Of a stretch of DNA of 64,000 nt, positions 16,610 through 26,011 are shown one piece after another. The DNA comes from Pseudoluteimonas sp044226035 (GTDB lineage Bacteria > Pseudomonadota > Gammaproteobacteria > Xanthomonadales > Xanthomonadaceae): NCBI GenBank assembly GCA_044226035.1, contig JBGAHT010000005.1, positions 1 through 64,000 on the forward strand. Reading direction: 5' to 3'. Every line of letters starts with the position of its first letter. The first letter of the stretch is position 1. The notes below the pieces were generated by a model. That model was not told where the DNA came from. It saw only the letters and a program-made list of their open reading frames with translations, and did not search any database. The translations under genes and the position numbers were made by a program.

Positions 16610-17748
16610 CCGCCCTACGCGAACGCCTCGGCGTGCAAAGACTGCGCGCGGGCGGTTTTTTCGCCTGGTGGGGACGCAGCCTCGCCGCATGGCTGCCGCG
16701 CGCCTGGCGCGCCGCGCTGGGCGTGGATCGCGGCCGCCTGCTGCTCGGCGTCGACGGCGACGCGCTGCAGTTGCGCCTGCAGGACGGCGACGGCCTGCGC
16801 GACATCGGGCGCATGCCGCTGCCCACCGAACTCGAGGTCGACGGCAACGACGTGCTCGCCGCGGTGCTGTCGCCTTCGCTCGCCGAATTGCCGCGCTGGT
16901 TGCTGCTGCCCGCGGCCGCCTGCCTGCGCCGCCGCCTGGTGTTGCCCGCGGCCGCCGCGGAGCGGTTGCGCGATGTGGTCGGTTTCGAAATCGACCGGCA
17001 GACGCCGTTCGCCGCCGAAGACGCCGCCTACGACGCGCGCCTGCTCTCGCGCCGCGATGGCGACGGGCAACTCGACGCCGAACTGGTGGTGGTGCCGCGC
17101 GCGGCGCTGGATGCGCAACGCGCCGCGCTGGGCGCGCAGGCGCGCTGGCTCGCCGGCGCTGACGTCGCCGGCAGCGACGGCCAGCCGCTGGGCGTGAACC
17201 TGTTGCCGCCGGCCGCGCGTTTCGCGCGAGCGGATCCGTGGCGCGCATGGAACCTCGCGCTGGCCGGCGTCGCGGTGCTCGCCATCGCCGCCGCGCTGTG
17301 GCAGATGCTGGAGAACCGCCGCAACGCCGCCGACGCCTTCGCCATCGTCGCCGGCCGCCAGGCCAATGCCGCGCGCGCGGTGTCGGTGCAGCGCCAGCGC
17401 CTGGTCGACCTGGTGCAGGGACAGGCGTTCCTCGACAAGAGCCGCGGCGGCCGCGCGACCACGGTGGAAGTGCTGGACGAACTCAGCCGGCGCCTGCCCG
17501 ACGACACCTATCTCGAGAAGTTCGCGCTGGAAGGCGACCGCCTGACCCTGATCGGGCTCAGCAGCGAGGCCTCGGCGCTGGTCGGCAAGCTCGAGGGCAG
17601 CAAGCTGTGGCGCGCGCCCGCGCTGACCGGCGCGCTGGTCCCCGACCCGCGCACCCAGCGCGACCGCTTCACCCTGGTCGCGGAACTGGTCGACACCAGC
17701 CCCGATGCCGAGGACGCGAACGGAGGCGACGATGCGAACGGTCGCTGA
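16606..17748 (+). CDS. gspL: Type II secretion protein GspL (XpsL)
   Basis: Bitopic inner-membrane protein that recruits the GspE ATPase and contacts GspM. The ATG at 16606 overlaps the gspK stop (ATGA), with GGAGG-like sequence about 12 bases upstream, giving 380 residues. The cytoplasmic actin-like domain comes first (about 1-215, with DRGRLLLGVDGDALQLRLQDG); one transmembrane helix follows (AWNLALAGVAVLAIAAALW, about 218-236), and the periplasmic part is a coiled coil plus ferredoxin-like fold similar to PilN. Confidence 0.9.
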   Translation: MTALRERLGVQRLRAGGFFAWWGRSLAAWLPRAWRAALGVDRGRLLLGVDGDALQLRLQDGDGLRDIGRMPLPTELEVDGNDVLAAVLSPSLAELPRWLLLPAAACLRRRLVLPAAAAERLRDVVGFEIDRQTPFAAEDAAYDARLLSRRDGDGQLDAELVVVPRAALDAQRAALGAQARWLAGADVAGSDGQPLGVNLLPPAARFARADPWRAWNLALAGVAVLAIAAALWQMLENRRNAADAFAIVAGRQANAARAVSVQRQRLVDLVQGQAFLDKSRGGRATTVEVLDELSRRLPDDTYLEKFALEGDRLTLIGLSSEASALVGKLEGSKLWRAPALTGALVPDPRTQRDRFTLVAELVDTSPDAEDANGGDDANGR

Positions 17749-18391
17749 CCGCGATCGCTGGATCGCGCTCGGCCTGCTGCTGGGCGTGCTGGTGGTCGCC
17801 TACTTCGTGCTGGTGCATCCGTGGTGGACGGTGCCGATGCTGGCCGAGAACGACCGCATCCACGATTTGCGCGAACGCGAACTGCGCGCGCGCATGCAGC
17901 TCAAGCAGGCGCCGCAGGTGGCGCGCGCGCTGGCCGAGGCGCAGGCCGAACAGGCGCACGTGCCCGGGTTCCTGCCCGAAAGCACGGCCGAACTGGCCAC
18001 CGCCGGCCTGGTGCAGCGCCTGCAGACGGTGGTCGCGCAGGCGAGCCCGGGCAACCGCAGTTGCGCGATCACCAACCGTTCGCCGCTGGACGACGCGCAT
18101 CCGGGGCGTTTCCCGCGCGTCACCGTGCAGGTGCGCCTGCGTTGCGGCGCGGGCGAGATGGCGGCGGTGCTGCACGCGCTGGAAAGCGGCACGCCGCGGC
18201 TGTTCGTCGACAACCTCGACATCCTCGCCCAGCGCTATTTCTTCGCGCCGGGGCAGGGCGGCAACCAGACCGGCGGCCTCGACGTGAACTTCGACCTGTA
18301 CGGCTACCTGCGCCCGCCGCCGGCCAAGCCCGCGGCGACGCAGACCAGGCAAACGACGCAAACCACGGGGGCGGACGACAGTGCGCCTTGA
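17732..18391 (+). CDS. gspM: Type II secretion protein GspM (XpsM)
   Basis: Small bitopic partner of GspL in the inner-membrane platform. The product is 219 residues: a cytoplasmic tail, one helix (WIALGLLLGVLVVAYFVLV, about 10-28), a coiled-coil stretch rich in Glu, Arg and Gln, then a periplasmic ferredoxin-like domain (VTVQVRLRCGAGEMAAVLHALE). ATG 17732 was preferred to the ATG 27 bp upstream because the hydrophobic helix then starts at the usual distance. It overlaps gspL by 17 bp. Confidence 0.88.
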   Translation: MRTVADRDRWIALGLLLGVLVVAYFVLVHPWWTVPMLAENDRIHDLRERELRARMQLKQAPQVARALAEAQAEQAHVPGFLPESTAELATAGLVQRLQTVVAQASPGNRSCAITNRSPLDDAHPGRFPRVTVQVRLRCGAGEMAAVLHALESGTPRLFVDNLDILAQRYFFAPGQGGNQTGGLDVNFDLYGYLRPPPAKPAATQTRQTTQTTGADDSAP

Positions 18392-19157
18392 CGACGTCAG
18401 CCCGCGGACCTGGTTGCTCGGCGCGGTCGCCGGCTGGGCGGTGCTCGCCTGGGTGCTCGCGCTCGCCGGCATGGGCGGCCGGGTCGTACCGTTGCCGGAC
18501 GATGCCTCGCTGCTGCAATCCCTGCCCAAGCCGACCCGCGCGCCGCCGGAACGACTCGGCCCCTATGGCCAGTACGCGGAAATCTCGGTGCGCCCGCTGT
18601 TCTCCTCCGATCGCCGGCCGCAGCCGTTCTCGCTCGGCGGCGACGAGGACACCTCCAACGACTTCGATTACATCCTCAGCGGCGTGCTGCTGGTGCCGCA
18701 GGTGAAGCTGGCGATGGTCCAGCCCAGCGATGGCGGCGATCCGGAGCGGGTCAAGCTCGGCGACGCGGTGGAAGCGGCGCCGGCGTGGCGGCTGGTCGCG
18801 CTGAACCCGCGCAGCGCGGTGTTCGAGGGCCCGGGCGGGCAGAAGACGCTGGAACTGCGCGTGTTCGACGGCAATGGTGGCGAACCGCCTTCGGACGGCG
18901 ACACCGGCGACACGCAGGCCAATGGCGCGCCGCCGCCGGTTCCGCCCGCCGCCGCGGTCGTGCGCGCGCCCGGTGCCGGAATCCCCGGTGGCCCGGGCGC
19001 GGCGAAGGCGGACGCGGCCCCCGCGACGCAGGGCGACAACACCGAACAGCAGATGGAAGCGCTGCGCAAGCGCATCGAGCAGCGACGCGCGCAGCTGCGC
19101 GCGCAGCAGGCGGCCCGCCAGGCCGACGATGCGGACGCGCAGACCGATAACCCTTAG
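18381..19157 (+). CDS. gspN: Type II secretion protein GspN/XpsN (GspC-like)
   Basis: Inner-membrane protein bridging platform and secretin. The GTG at 18381 gives 258 residues: one N-terminal helix (about 10-32), a short linker, then a region like the homology domain of GspC (ILSGVLLVPQVKLAMVQPS, RVKLGDAVEAAPAWRLVALN), a Pro/Ala/Gly-rich stretch, and a Gln/Arg/Ala-rich coiled coil at the C-terminus (MEALRKRIEQRRAQLRAQQA). In Xanthomonas XpsN takes the place of GspC and contacts XpsD. No separate gspC is in this operon, which fits that role. There is no PDZ domain. Confidence 0.85.
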   Translation: MRLDDVSPRTWLLGAVAGWAVLAWVLALAGMGGRVVPLPDDASLLQSLPKPTRAPPERLGPYGQYAEISVRPLFSSDRRPQPFSLGGDEDTSNDFDYILSGVLLVPQVKLAMVQPSDGGDPERVKLGDAVEAAPAWRLVALNPRSAVFEGPGGQKTLELRVFDGNGGEPPSDGDTGDTQANGAPPPVPPAAAVVRAPGAGIPGGPGAAKADAAPATQGDNTEQQMEALRKRIEQRRAQLRAQQAARQADDADAQTDNP

Positions 19158-19167
19158 AGTTGACGCA

Positions 19168-21348
19168 ATGAAACTTCGCCAGTCCTTCGCCGCGGCCTTC
19201 GCGGCCTGCCTCCTGGCCCTGCTCGCGGGCTGCGCGTCGATGCCGCCGCCGATCGTGCAGCGCGGCGGCTCCGCGTCCGCGGCCGCGCCCGCCGCCGCCA
19301 TGGCCACGCCCGCCACAACCACCGCCGACGGCGGCATCGTGAACGGCGCCGAGCCCATTCCGGAACAGGATGCGGCGCCGCGCGCGGTGATCCCGCCGCC
19401 GGGCTTCGCCGCGTCCACCGGCTCGGCCTCGTTCAACTTCGAAGGCCAGCCGGTACAGGTCGTGGTCAAGGCCATCCTCGGCGACATGCTCGGGCAGAAC
19501 TTCACCATCGCGCCGGGCGTGTCCGGCACGGTCACGCTCAACGTGCAGAAGGTCAGCCCCGCCGCCGCGTTCACCCTGCTCGAGCAGGTGCTGAGCTGGA
19601 ACAACGCGCGCATGGTCTACAGCAACGGCATCTACAACATCGTGCCGAACGACCAGGCGCTGGCCGGCACGGTCGCGCCGCGCACCGGCCCGCCGACGAT
19701 GACCCGCGGCTTCGAGGTGCGCGCGGTGCCGCTGCGCTACATCTCCGCGACCGAGATGGAGAAGCTGCTGAAGCCGTACGCGCGCCCGAACGCGATCGTC
19801 AGCGTCGACCCGGGCCGCAACGTCATCACCCTCTCCGGCACCAGCACGGAATTGCAGAACTACCTGCGCACGGTGCAGATCTTCGACGTCGACTGGATGT
19901 CGTCGATGTCGGTCGGCGTGTTCCCGCTGCAGTCGGGCAAGGCCACCGACGTGGTCTCCGACCTCGAGAAGGTGTTCGGCGAACAGGGCAAGTCGCCGGT
20001 CGCGGGCATGTTCCGCTTCATGCCGCTGGAAGGCGCGAACGCGGTGCTGGTCATCACCCCGCAGCCGGCCTACCTCGACCAGATCCAGCAGTGGCTGGAC
20101 CGCATCGACAGCGCCGGCGGCGGCGTGCGCCTGTATTCGTACGAACTCAAGTACATCCGCGCCAAGGACCTCGCGCAGCGCCTGTCCGAGGTGTTCGGCG
20201 GTTCCGGCGGGCAGGGCGGCGACAACGGCGGCGCGCCGAGCCTGATGCCCGGCACCCAGCCGGTCCAGATCAACGACAGCGGCATCGACGGCGGCAGTCG
20301 CGACGCCGGCACCGCCGACATGGGCGGAAGCGGCAACAGCGGCATGGGCGGCGACTCGACCGGTTCCGGCAGCAGCATCGGTTCGCTGTCGTTGAACCAG
20401 AGCAGCGGCGGCAATGGCGCGGTGACGCTGCAGGTGCAGGGCGACAAGGTCGGCGTGTCCGCGGTCGACGAGACCAACAGCCTGCTGGTGCGGTCGACGC
20501 CGCAGGCATGGAAATCGATCCGCGAGGTCATCGACCGCCTCGACGTGATGCCGATGCAGGTGCACATCGAGGCCCAGATCGCGCAGGTCCAGCTCCAGGG
20601 TGACTTGAACTATGGCGTGAACTGGTATTTCAACAACGCCTTCGGTGGCGGACCCAACTTGCCGACTACGCCGATCGCAGGCCTGCGCAGCGCAACCGAT
20701 GGAGGCGCCAACTACACGATCTTCAGCGGCAGTGCGCTCGCGGTGATCAGCGCGCTCGACAAGGTGACGGACGTGCGCATCCTGTCGACGCCCTCGGTGT
20801 TCGTGCGTAACAACAGCGAAGCCGATTTGAACGTGGGCAAGAACATCCCGATCCAGTCGGTGAGCATCGATCCCACCAACGGCGGCACCACGCAATCGTC
20901 GGTCCAGTACCTCCAGACCGGCAAAATCCTCAAGGTCCGCCCGCGCGTGACCAAAGATGGCATGGTGTTCCTCGACATCGTGCAGGAAGTGAGTTCCGCG
21001 GATTCGGTCAGCAGCCCATGCACCGGACAGCAATGCAACCCCGCGATCAACGTCAGCAAGCTCAAGACCGAGGCAGCGGTGCAGAGCGGCCAGACGGTGA
21101 TGCTCGCCGGCCTGATCGACGACCAGGTCGAACGCGGGTCGAGCGGGATTCCCGGGCTCAGCCGCATCCCGGTGATCGGCGGGCTGTTCGGTACCCAGAA
21201 GAGCAACAAGAGCCGCAGCGAAACCATCATCCTGATCACGCCCACCATCGTGCGCAACGCGCAGGAAGCGGCCGACCTGACCGACGAATACAGCCGCCGC
21301 TTCCGCGCGATGGAGCCGTTGCAGCAGCCGCCGTCCAACCGGAAGTGA
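19168..21348 (+). CDS. gspD: Type II secretion secretin GspD (XpsD)
   Basis: Outer-membrane secretin through which folded exoproteins leave the periplasm. The product has 726 residues with a lipoprotein signal ending LLALLAGC (XpsD is a lipoprotein in Xanthomonas). The N0 domain (ASFNFEGQPVQVVVKAILGDM) and N1-N3 domains follow, with a Gly/Ser-rich N3 loop near residues 370-415. The secretin pore region is at the C-terminus (VRILSTPSVFVRNNSEADLN, GVPGLSRIPVIGGLFG-like block). It ends the operon in the Xanthomonas position, after N. Confidence 0.95.
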   Translation: MKLRQSFAAAFAACLLALLAGCASMPPPIVQRGGSASAAAPAAAMATPATTTADGGIVNGAEPIPEQDAAPRAVIPPPGFAASTGSASFNFEGQPVQVVVKAILGDMLGQNFTIAPGVSGTVTLNVQKVSPAAAFTLLEQVLSWNNARMVYSNGIYNIVPNDQALAGTVAPRTGPPTMTRGFEVRAVPLRYISATEMEKLLKPYARPNAIVSVDPGRNVITLSGTSTELQNYLRTVQIFDVDWMSSMSVGVFPLQSGKATDVVSDLEKVFGEQGKSPVAGMFRFMPLEGANAVLVITPQPAYLDQIQQWLDRIDSAGGGVRLYSYELKYIRAKDLAQRLSEVFGGSGGQGGDNGGAPSLMPGTQPVQINDSGIDGGSRDAGTADMGGSGNSGMGGDSTGSGSSIGSLSLNQSSGGNGAVTLQVQGDKVGVSAVDETNSLLVRSTPQAWKSIREVIDRLDVMPMQVHIEAQIAQVQLQGDLNYGVNWYFNNAFGGGPNLPTTPIAGLRSATDGGANYTIFSGSALAVISALDKVTDVRILSTPSVFVRNNSEADLNVGKNIPIQSVSIDPTNGGTTQSSVQYLQTGKILKVRPRVTKDGMVFLDIVQEVSSADSVSSPCTGQQCNPAINVSKLKTEAAVQSGQTVMLAGLIDDQVERGSSGIPGLSRIPVIGGLFGTQKSNKSRSETIILITPTIVRNAQEAADLTDEYSRRFRAMEPLQQPPSNRK

Positions 21349-21352
21349 GCGC

Positions 21353-22240
21353 ATGACGGGCGGCGGGGGATCGCTGCCGAGCGCGTTGCCGGTCGTGCTG
21401 GTGCCGGTCGGCGTGGACGACGAGGCGCTCGATGCCTGCCTCGCCGCGCTCGACGCGGCGACGCCGGCCGGAACGCGGGTCTGGCTCATCGACGATGCGC
21501 AGGCCGGGCCGCGCGGCGCGGACATCGTGCAGCGCTGGCTGCAACGCACGCCGCTGCAAGCGGACTACACGCGCCGCCCGCGCATGGTCGGCGAAGTCCA
21601 GCACCTGGACGAGGCGTTGCGCGCCTGCGGCGACGCCGACGTGGCCGTGCTCGCCGGCGACGCGATTCCCGCGCCCGGCTGGCTGTCGCAACTGGCCGCC
21701 TGCTTCGCGCGCGATGCCTCCATCGCCAGCGCCACGCCCTGGTGCAATGCCGGCGAGTCGGCCGGCTGGCCGCGCGTCGAGCCGCAACCGCCGCCCGCCG
21801 ACGCGGCGCTGCTGGCGCGCGCCGCGGCGACGTTGCCGCCGACGCATCCGGAACTGCCGGCCGCGGTCGAACACGCCGTGCTGTTGCGCGGCAGCGCGCG
21901 CGCGAAGGCCGGCGGACTCGACGCCGCCAGCTACGCCTCGTGGTACGCCGCGCTCACCGACCTGTCGCTGCGCATGTCCGGCATGGGCTGGCGCAACGCC
22001 TTGTGCGAAACCGCCTTCGTCGCGCGCCTGCGCGAGGGCGCGCCGGCCGAAGGCGACATGGACGCGCTCGCGGTGCGCTGGCCCGACTGGAACGCGCGCA
22101 TCGCCGGGTTCCTGATGCACGATCCGCTGCGCGCATTGCGCGACGAACTCGGGCGCAGGCTGCAGGCGCAGGACGGCGACATGCCGCAACGACTCTTGTT
22201 CCCTCTCCCGCCTGCGGGGGAGGGCGCCGAAGGCGGGTGA
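21353..22240 (+). CDS. Glycosyltransferase-like protein, repeat-coded C-terminus
   Basis: Protein of 295 residues with a GT-A-like start (PVVLVPVGVDDEALDACLAALDAA), a possible nucleotide-binding stretch VWLIDD and VAVLAGDAIPAPGWLSQLAACF, resembling family 2 glycosyltransferases. It begins 5 bp after gspD. The clear DXD motif of an active enzyme is weak (LAGDAIP only), so activity is uncertain. The last 13 codons, LFPLPPAGEGAEGG with the stop, are coded by a palindromic repeat (22199-22243) and are probably not part of the ancestral protein. Substrate unknown. Confidence 0.75.
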   Translation: MTGGGGSLPSALPVVLVPVGVDDEALDACLAALDAATPAGTRVWLIDDAQAGPRGADIVQRWLQRTPLQADYTRRPRMVGEVQHLDEALRACGDADVAVLAGDAIPAPGWLSQLAACFARDASIASATPWCNAGESAGWPRVEPQPPPADAALLARAAATLPPTHPELPAAVEHAVLLRGSARAKAGGLDAASYASWYAALTDLSLRMSGMGWRNALCETAFVARLREGAPAEGDMDALAVRWPDWNARIAGFLMHDPLRALRDELGRRLQAQDGDMPQRLLFPLPPAGEGAEGG

Positions 22241-22243
22241 GGG
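22199..22243. repeat. CCCTCTCCC-type palindromic repeat
   Basis: CCCTCTCCCGC, a CT loop and GCGGGGGAGGG form an imperfect hairpin, followed by the GGTGAGGG tail typical of this family. The element gives the upstream gene its final codons and TGA stop, and its GAGGG lies 4-8 bases before the next ATG, where it can act as the Shine-Dalgarno. Confidence 0.8.
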
Positions 22244-22244
22244 C

Positions 22245-23081
22245 ATGAACGCCGACGCCATCGCCGCGATCGTGGTCACCCACCAGAGCGCCGAGACCAT
22301 CGGCGAATGCCTGTCGCGCCTGCGCGCCGCCGAAGGCGTCGCCGAAATCCGCGTCGTCGACAACGCCTCCGCCGACGGCACGCTGGAGATCGTGCAGCGC
22401 CAGGCCATCGCCGACCCGCGCGTGCGCTTCATCGCCAACCCCGACAACCCCGGCTTCGCGGTGGCCTGCAACCAGGGCGCGGCGGATTCGCGCGCGCAGT
22501 GGCTGGCGTTCGTCAATCCGGATTGCTTCGTCGCGGCGGATTCGCTGGCGCGGCTGCGCGGTCACGCCGCATCGCTGGGCGCGGCGCTGGTCGGCGCCGA
22601 TCTCGTTGGCGAGGACGGAACGCGCGACGTTGCCGCGCGCCGGCGCGATCCCGATTTCGCCGCGATGCTGCGCGATCCGTCGCGCGCGCAACTCGGCGTC
22701 GACCTCGATCCGGCGCAGGCGCTGCAGCCGGTCGACGCCGTGTCCGGCGCGCTGATGCTGCTGCCGCGCGCGCTGTTCGAACGCGTCCACGGTTTCGACG
22801 AAGGCTACCGCCTGCACGCCGAAGACCTCGACCTGTGCCGGCGCGTCCGCGAAACGGGCGGTGTAGTCGCCTGCGCCAACGACGTCGCGGTCGTCCACGT
22901 GCGCGGCGTGTCGTCGCGTTCGCGCCCGCTGTTCGTGGAATGGCACAAGCATCGCGGCCTGTGGCGCTACTACCGCAAATTCGATGCGCCGCGCGATGGC
23001 GCGCCCACGCGCGCCGCGGTGTTCGCGATGGTCTGGGGCAGGTTCCTGTTCGCGGCGCTGCGGGCTGCAATGCGTCGATAA
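22245..23081 (+). CDS. Family 2 glycosyltransferase
   Basis: Predicted GT2 enzyme of 278 residues that transfers a sugar from a nucleotide donor, similar to rhamnosyl- or N-acetylglucosaminyl-transferases of surface polysaccharide pathways. Motifs include AAIVVTHQSAETIGECLSRL, VVDNASADGTLEIV, the AFVNPDCFVA block in the DXD position and FDEGYRLHAEDLDLCRRVRE, the typical ED motif region. It follows the previous transferase-like gene by 4 bp and probably shares its transcript. Acceptor and donor are not predictable. Confidence 0.88.
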   Translation: MNADAIAAIVVTHQSAETIGECLSRLRAAEGVAEIRVVDNASADGTLEIVQRQAIADPRVRFIANPDNPGFAVACNQGAADSRAQWLAFVNPDCFVAADSLARLRGHAASLGAALVGADLVGEDGTRDVAARRRDPDFAAMLRDPSRAQLGVDLDPAQALQPVDAVSGALMLLPRALFERVHGFDEGYRLHAEDLDLCRRVRETGGVVACANDVAVVHVRGVSSRSRPLFVEWHKHRGLWRYYRKFDAPRDGAPTRAAVFAMVWGRFLFAALRAAMRR

Positions 23082-23196
23082 CCCCTCTCCCTCCGGGAGA
23101 GGGGTCGGGGTGAGGGTTCGGTAGAGGCAGAACCCGCGGCGGTAGCCAAACCCTCATCCGGCGCTGCGCGCCACCTTCTCCCGGAGGGAGAAGGAA
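23080..23196. repeat. Paired CCCTCTCCC-type repeat between convergent genes
   Basis: A hairpin CCCCTCTCCCTCCGGGAGAG followed by GGTCGGGGTGAGGGTT (23082-23118) faces a second, inverted unit, AACCCTCATCCGGCGCTGCG through CTTCTCCCGGAGGGAGAAGG (23150-23194). The pair fills the gap between the glycosyltransferase stop and the pyrF stop and could act as a bidirectional terminator. Confidence 0.85.
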
Positions 23197-23199
23197 AGA

Positions 23200-24015
23200 T
23201 CAGCGGTAGCGATTGATCTCGTCGCGCAAGGATTTGGCCGCGCTGGCCGCGGCATCGGCGTAGCCCGCGCCGTTCGACGCGTACAGGATCCCGCGCGAGG
23301 AATTGATCATCAGCCCGGTGCCGTCGGCGGTCTTGCCGTTCCTGACCACCGCCTCGACATCGCCGCCCTGCGCGCCGACGCCGGGGATCAGCAGCGGCAT
23401 GTCGCCGACGATGCCGCGAATCGCCTTCAGTTCCTGCGGGAAGGTCGCGCCGACCACCAGCGCGCAATTTCCGTCCGCGTTCCAATCGTTCGCGATGGTG
23501 CGGGCGATGCGCTGGTAGAGGAATTCACCGCCGACGTCGAGTTCCTGGAAGTCGCGCGCGCCGGGGTTGGAGGTGTGGCACAGGAACACGCAGCCGCGGT
23601 CGTCGCGCTGCAGGAACGGCGCGGCCGAATCGCGGCCCATGTACGGGTTCAGCGTCACCGCGTCGGCGCCGAAGCGGTCGAAGGCCTCGGCCGCGTATTG
23701 CTCCGCGGTGCTGCCGATGTCGCCGCGCTTGGCGTCGAGGATCACCGGCACGTCCGGGTGGTTCGCGGCGATGTGCGCGATCAGCCGCTGCAGCGCGGCC
23801 TCGCCGTCGTTGTGCGCGGCGAAGTAGGCGATCTGCGGCTTGAACGCGCAGGCGAACTCCGCGGTCGCGTCGGCGATGTCGCGGCAGAACGAGAACAGCG
23901 CATCGTCGTCGTCGACGAAGGCGTCGGGGAACTTCGCCGGATCCGGGTCGAGCCCGACGCAGACCAGCGAATCGGCCTGCCGCCAGCGATTGCGGAGTTT
24001 TTCGATGAAGGTCAT
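23200..24015 (-). CDS. pyrF: Orotidine 5'-phosphate decarboxylase
   Basis: Last step of UMP synthesis: decarboxylation of OMP. The product is 271 residues of the longer type-2 OMP decarboxylase subfamily (pyrF_sub2). The catalytic block is VILDAKRGDIGSTAEQYA, with the Asp-Lys-Asp array in the family order, and the phosphate-binding end is PLLIPGVGAQGGD together with GLMINSSRGI. It starts MTFIEKLRNRW at 24015. It lies downstream of ettA on the same strand, separated by a REP pair. Confidence 0.95.
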   Translation of the reverse strand: MTFIEKLRNRWRQADSLVCVGLDPDPAKFPDAFVDDDDALFSFCRDIADATAEFACAFKPQIAYFAAHNDGEAALQRLIAHIAANHPDVPVILDAKRGDIGSTAEQYAAEAFDRFGADAVTLNPYMGRDSAAPFLQRDDRGCVFLCHTSNPGARDFQELDVGGEFLYQRIARTIANDWNADGNCALVVGATFPQELKAIRGIVGDMPLLIPGVGAQGGDVEAVVRNGKTADGTGLMINSSRGILYASNGAGYADAAASAAKSLRDEINRYR

Positions 24016-24030
24016 TCGTCCTCCGTTTTT

Positions 24031-24097
24031 GTAGGAGCGCTCTTGAGCGCGACCGCAGCATCGACAGCGCGCCGGTCGCGCCCGAGTGCGCTCCTAC
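24031..24097. repeat. Inverted pair of GTAGGAGCGC REPs
   Basis: Two copies of a REP beginning GTAGGAGCGC (24031 on the plus strand, 24097 on the minus strand) face each other. Each continues to a GCGCGACCG core (rightward core 24047-24055, leftward core about 24072-24080). The outer 10 bp are perfect inverted repeats and most of the inner bases also pair. This is the head-to-head REP arrangement mobilised by REP-associated tyrosine transposases (RAYTs) in pseudomonads and xanthomonads. It fills most of the 97-bp ettA-pyrF gap. Confidence 0.85.
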
Positions 24098-24112
24098 AGC
24101 GCTTGCAACGCC

Positions 24113-25771
<1,659 letters not shown>

Positions 25772-25851
25772 GGGGGCTCCGTGGAGGCGCGCGCGGGCGC
25801 CTGCGCCGGGCAGGGCCGCGAAAAGGGGTTCCGGGATCGGCGAATTATAAA

Positions 25852-25965
25852 GCCCTCTCCCATCGGGAGAGGGCTGGGGATGAGGGTTCGGGTGAAATCG
25901 CGCATCGTGAGCCATCGAACCCTCAGCCGGCGCTTCGCGCCACCTCCTCCCGGGGGAGTGGGGAA
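25852..25965. repeat. Paired CCCTCTCCC-type repeat in ettA-glyA gap
   Basis: A hairpin GCCCTCTCCCATCGGGAGAG plus GCTGGGGATGAGGGTTCGGG (25852-25891) is followed by an inverted partner with GAACCCTCAGCCGGCGCTTC and CCTCCTCCCGGGGGAGTGGG (25917-25963). It occupies half of the 240-bp divergent intergenic region, just upstream of a possible glyA -10 (TAAACT, 25976-25981), so it may influence either promoter. Confidence 0.85.
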
Positions 25966-26011
25966 CGGCCCGAGCTAAACTGGCAGCCCGACTCCACCCG
26001 GAACCAGCCGC

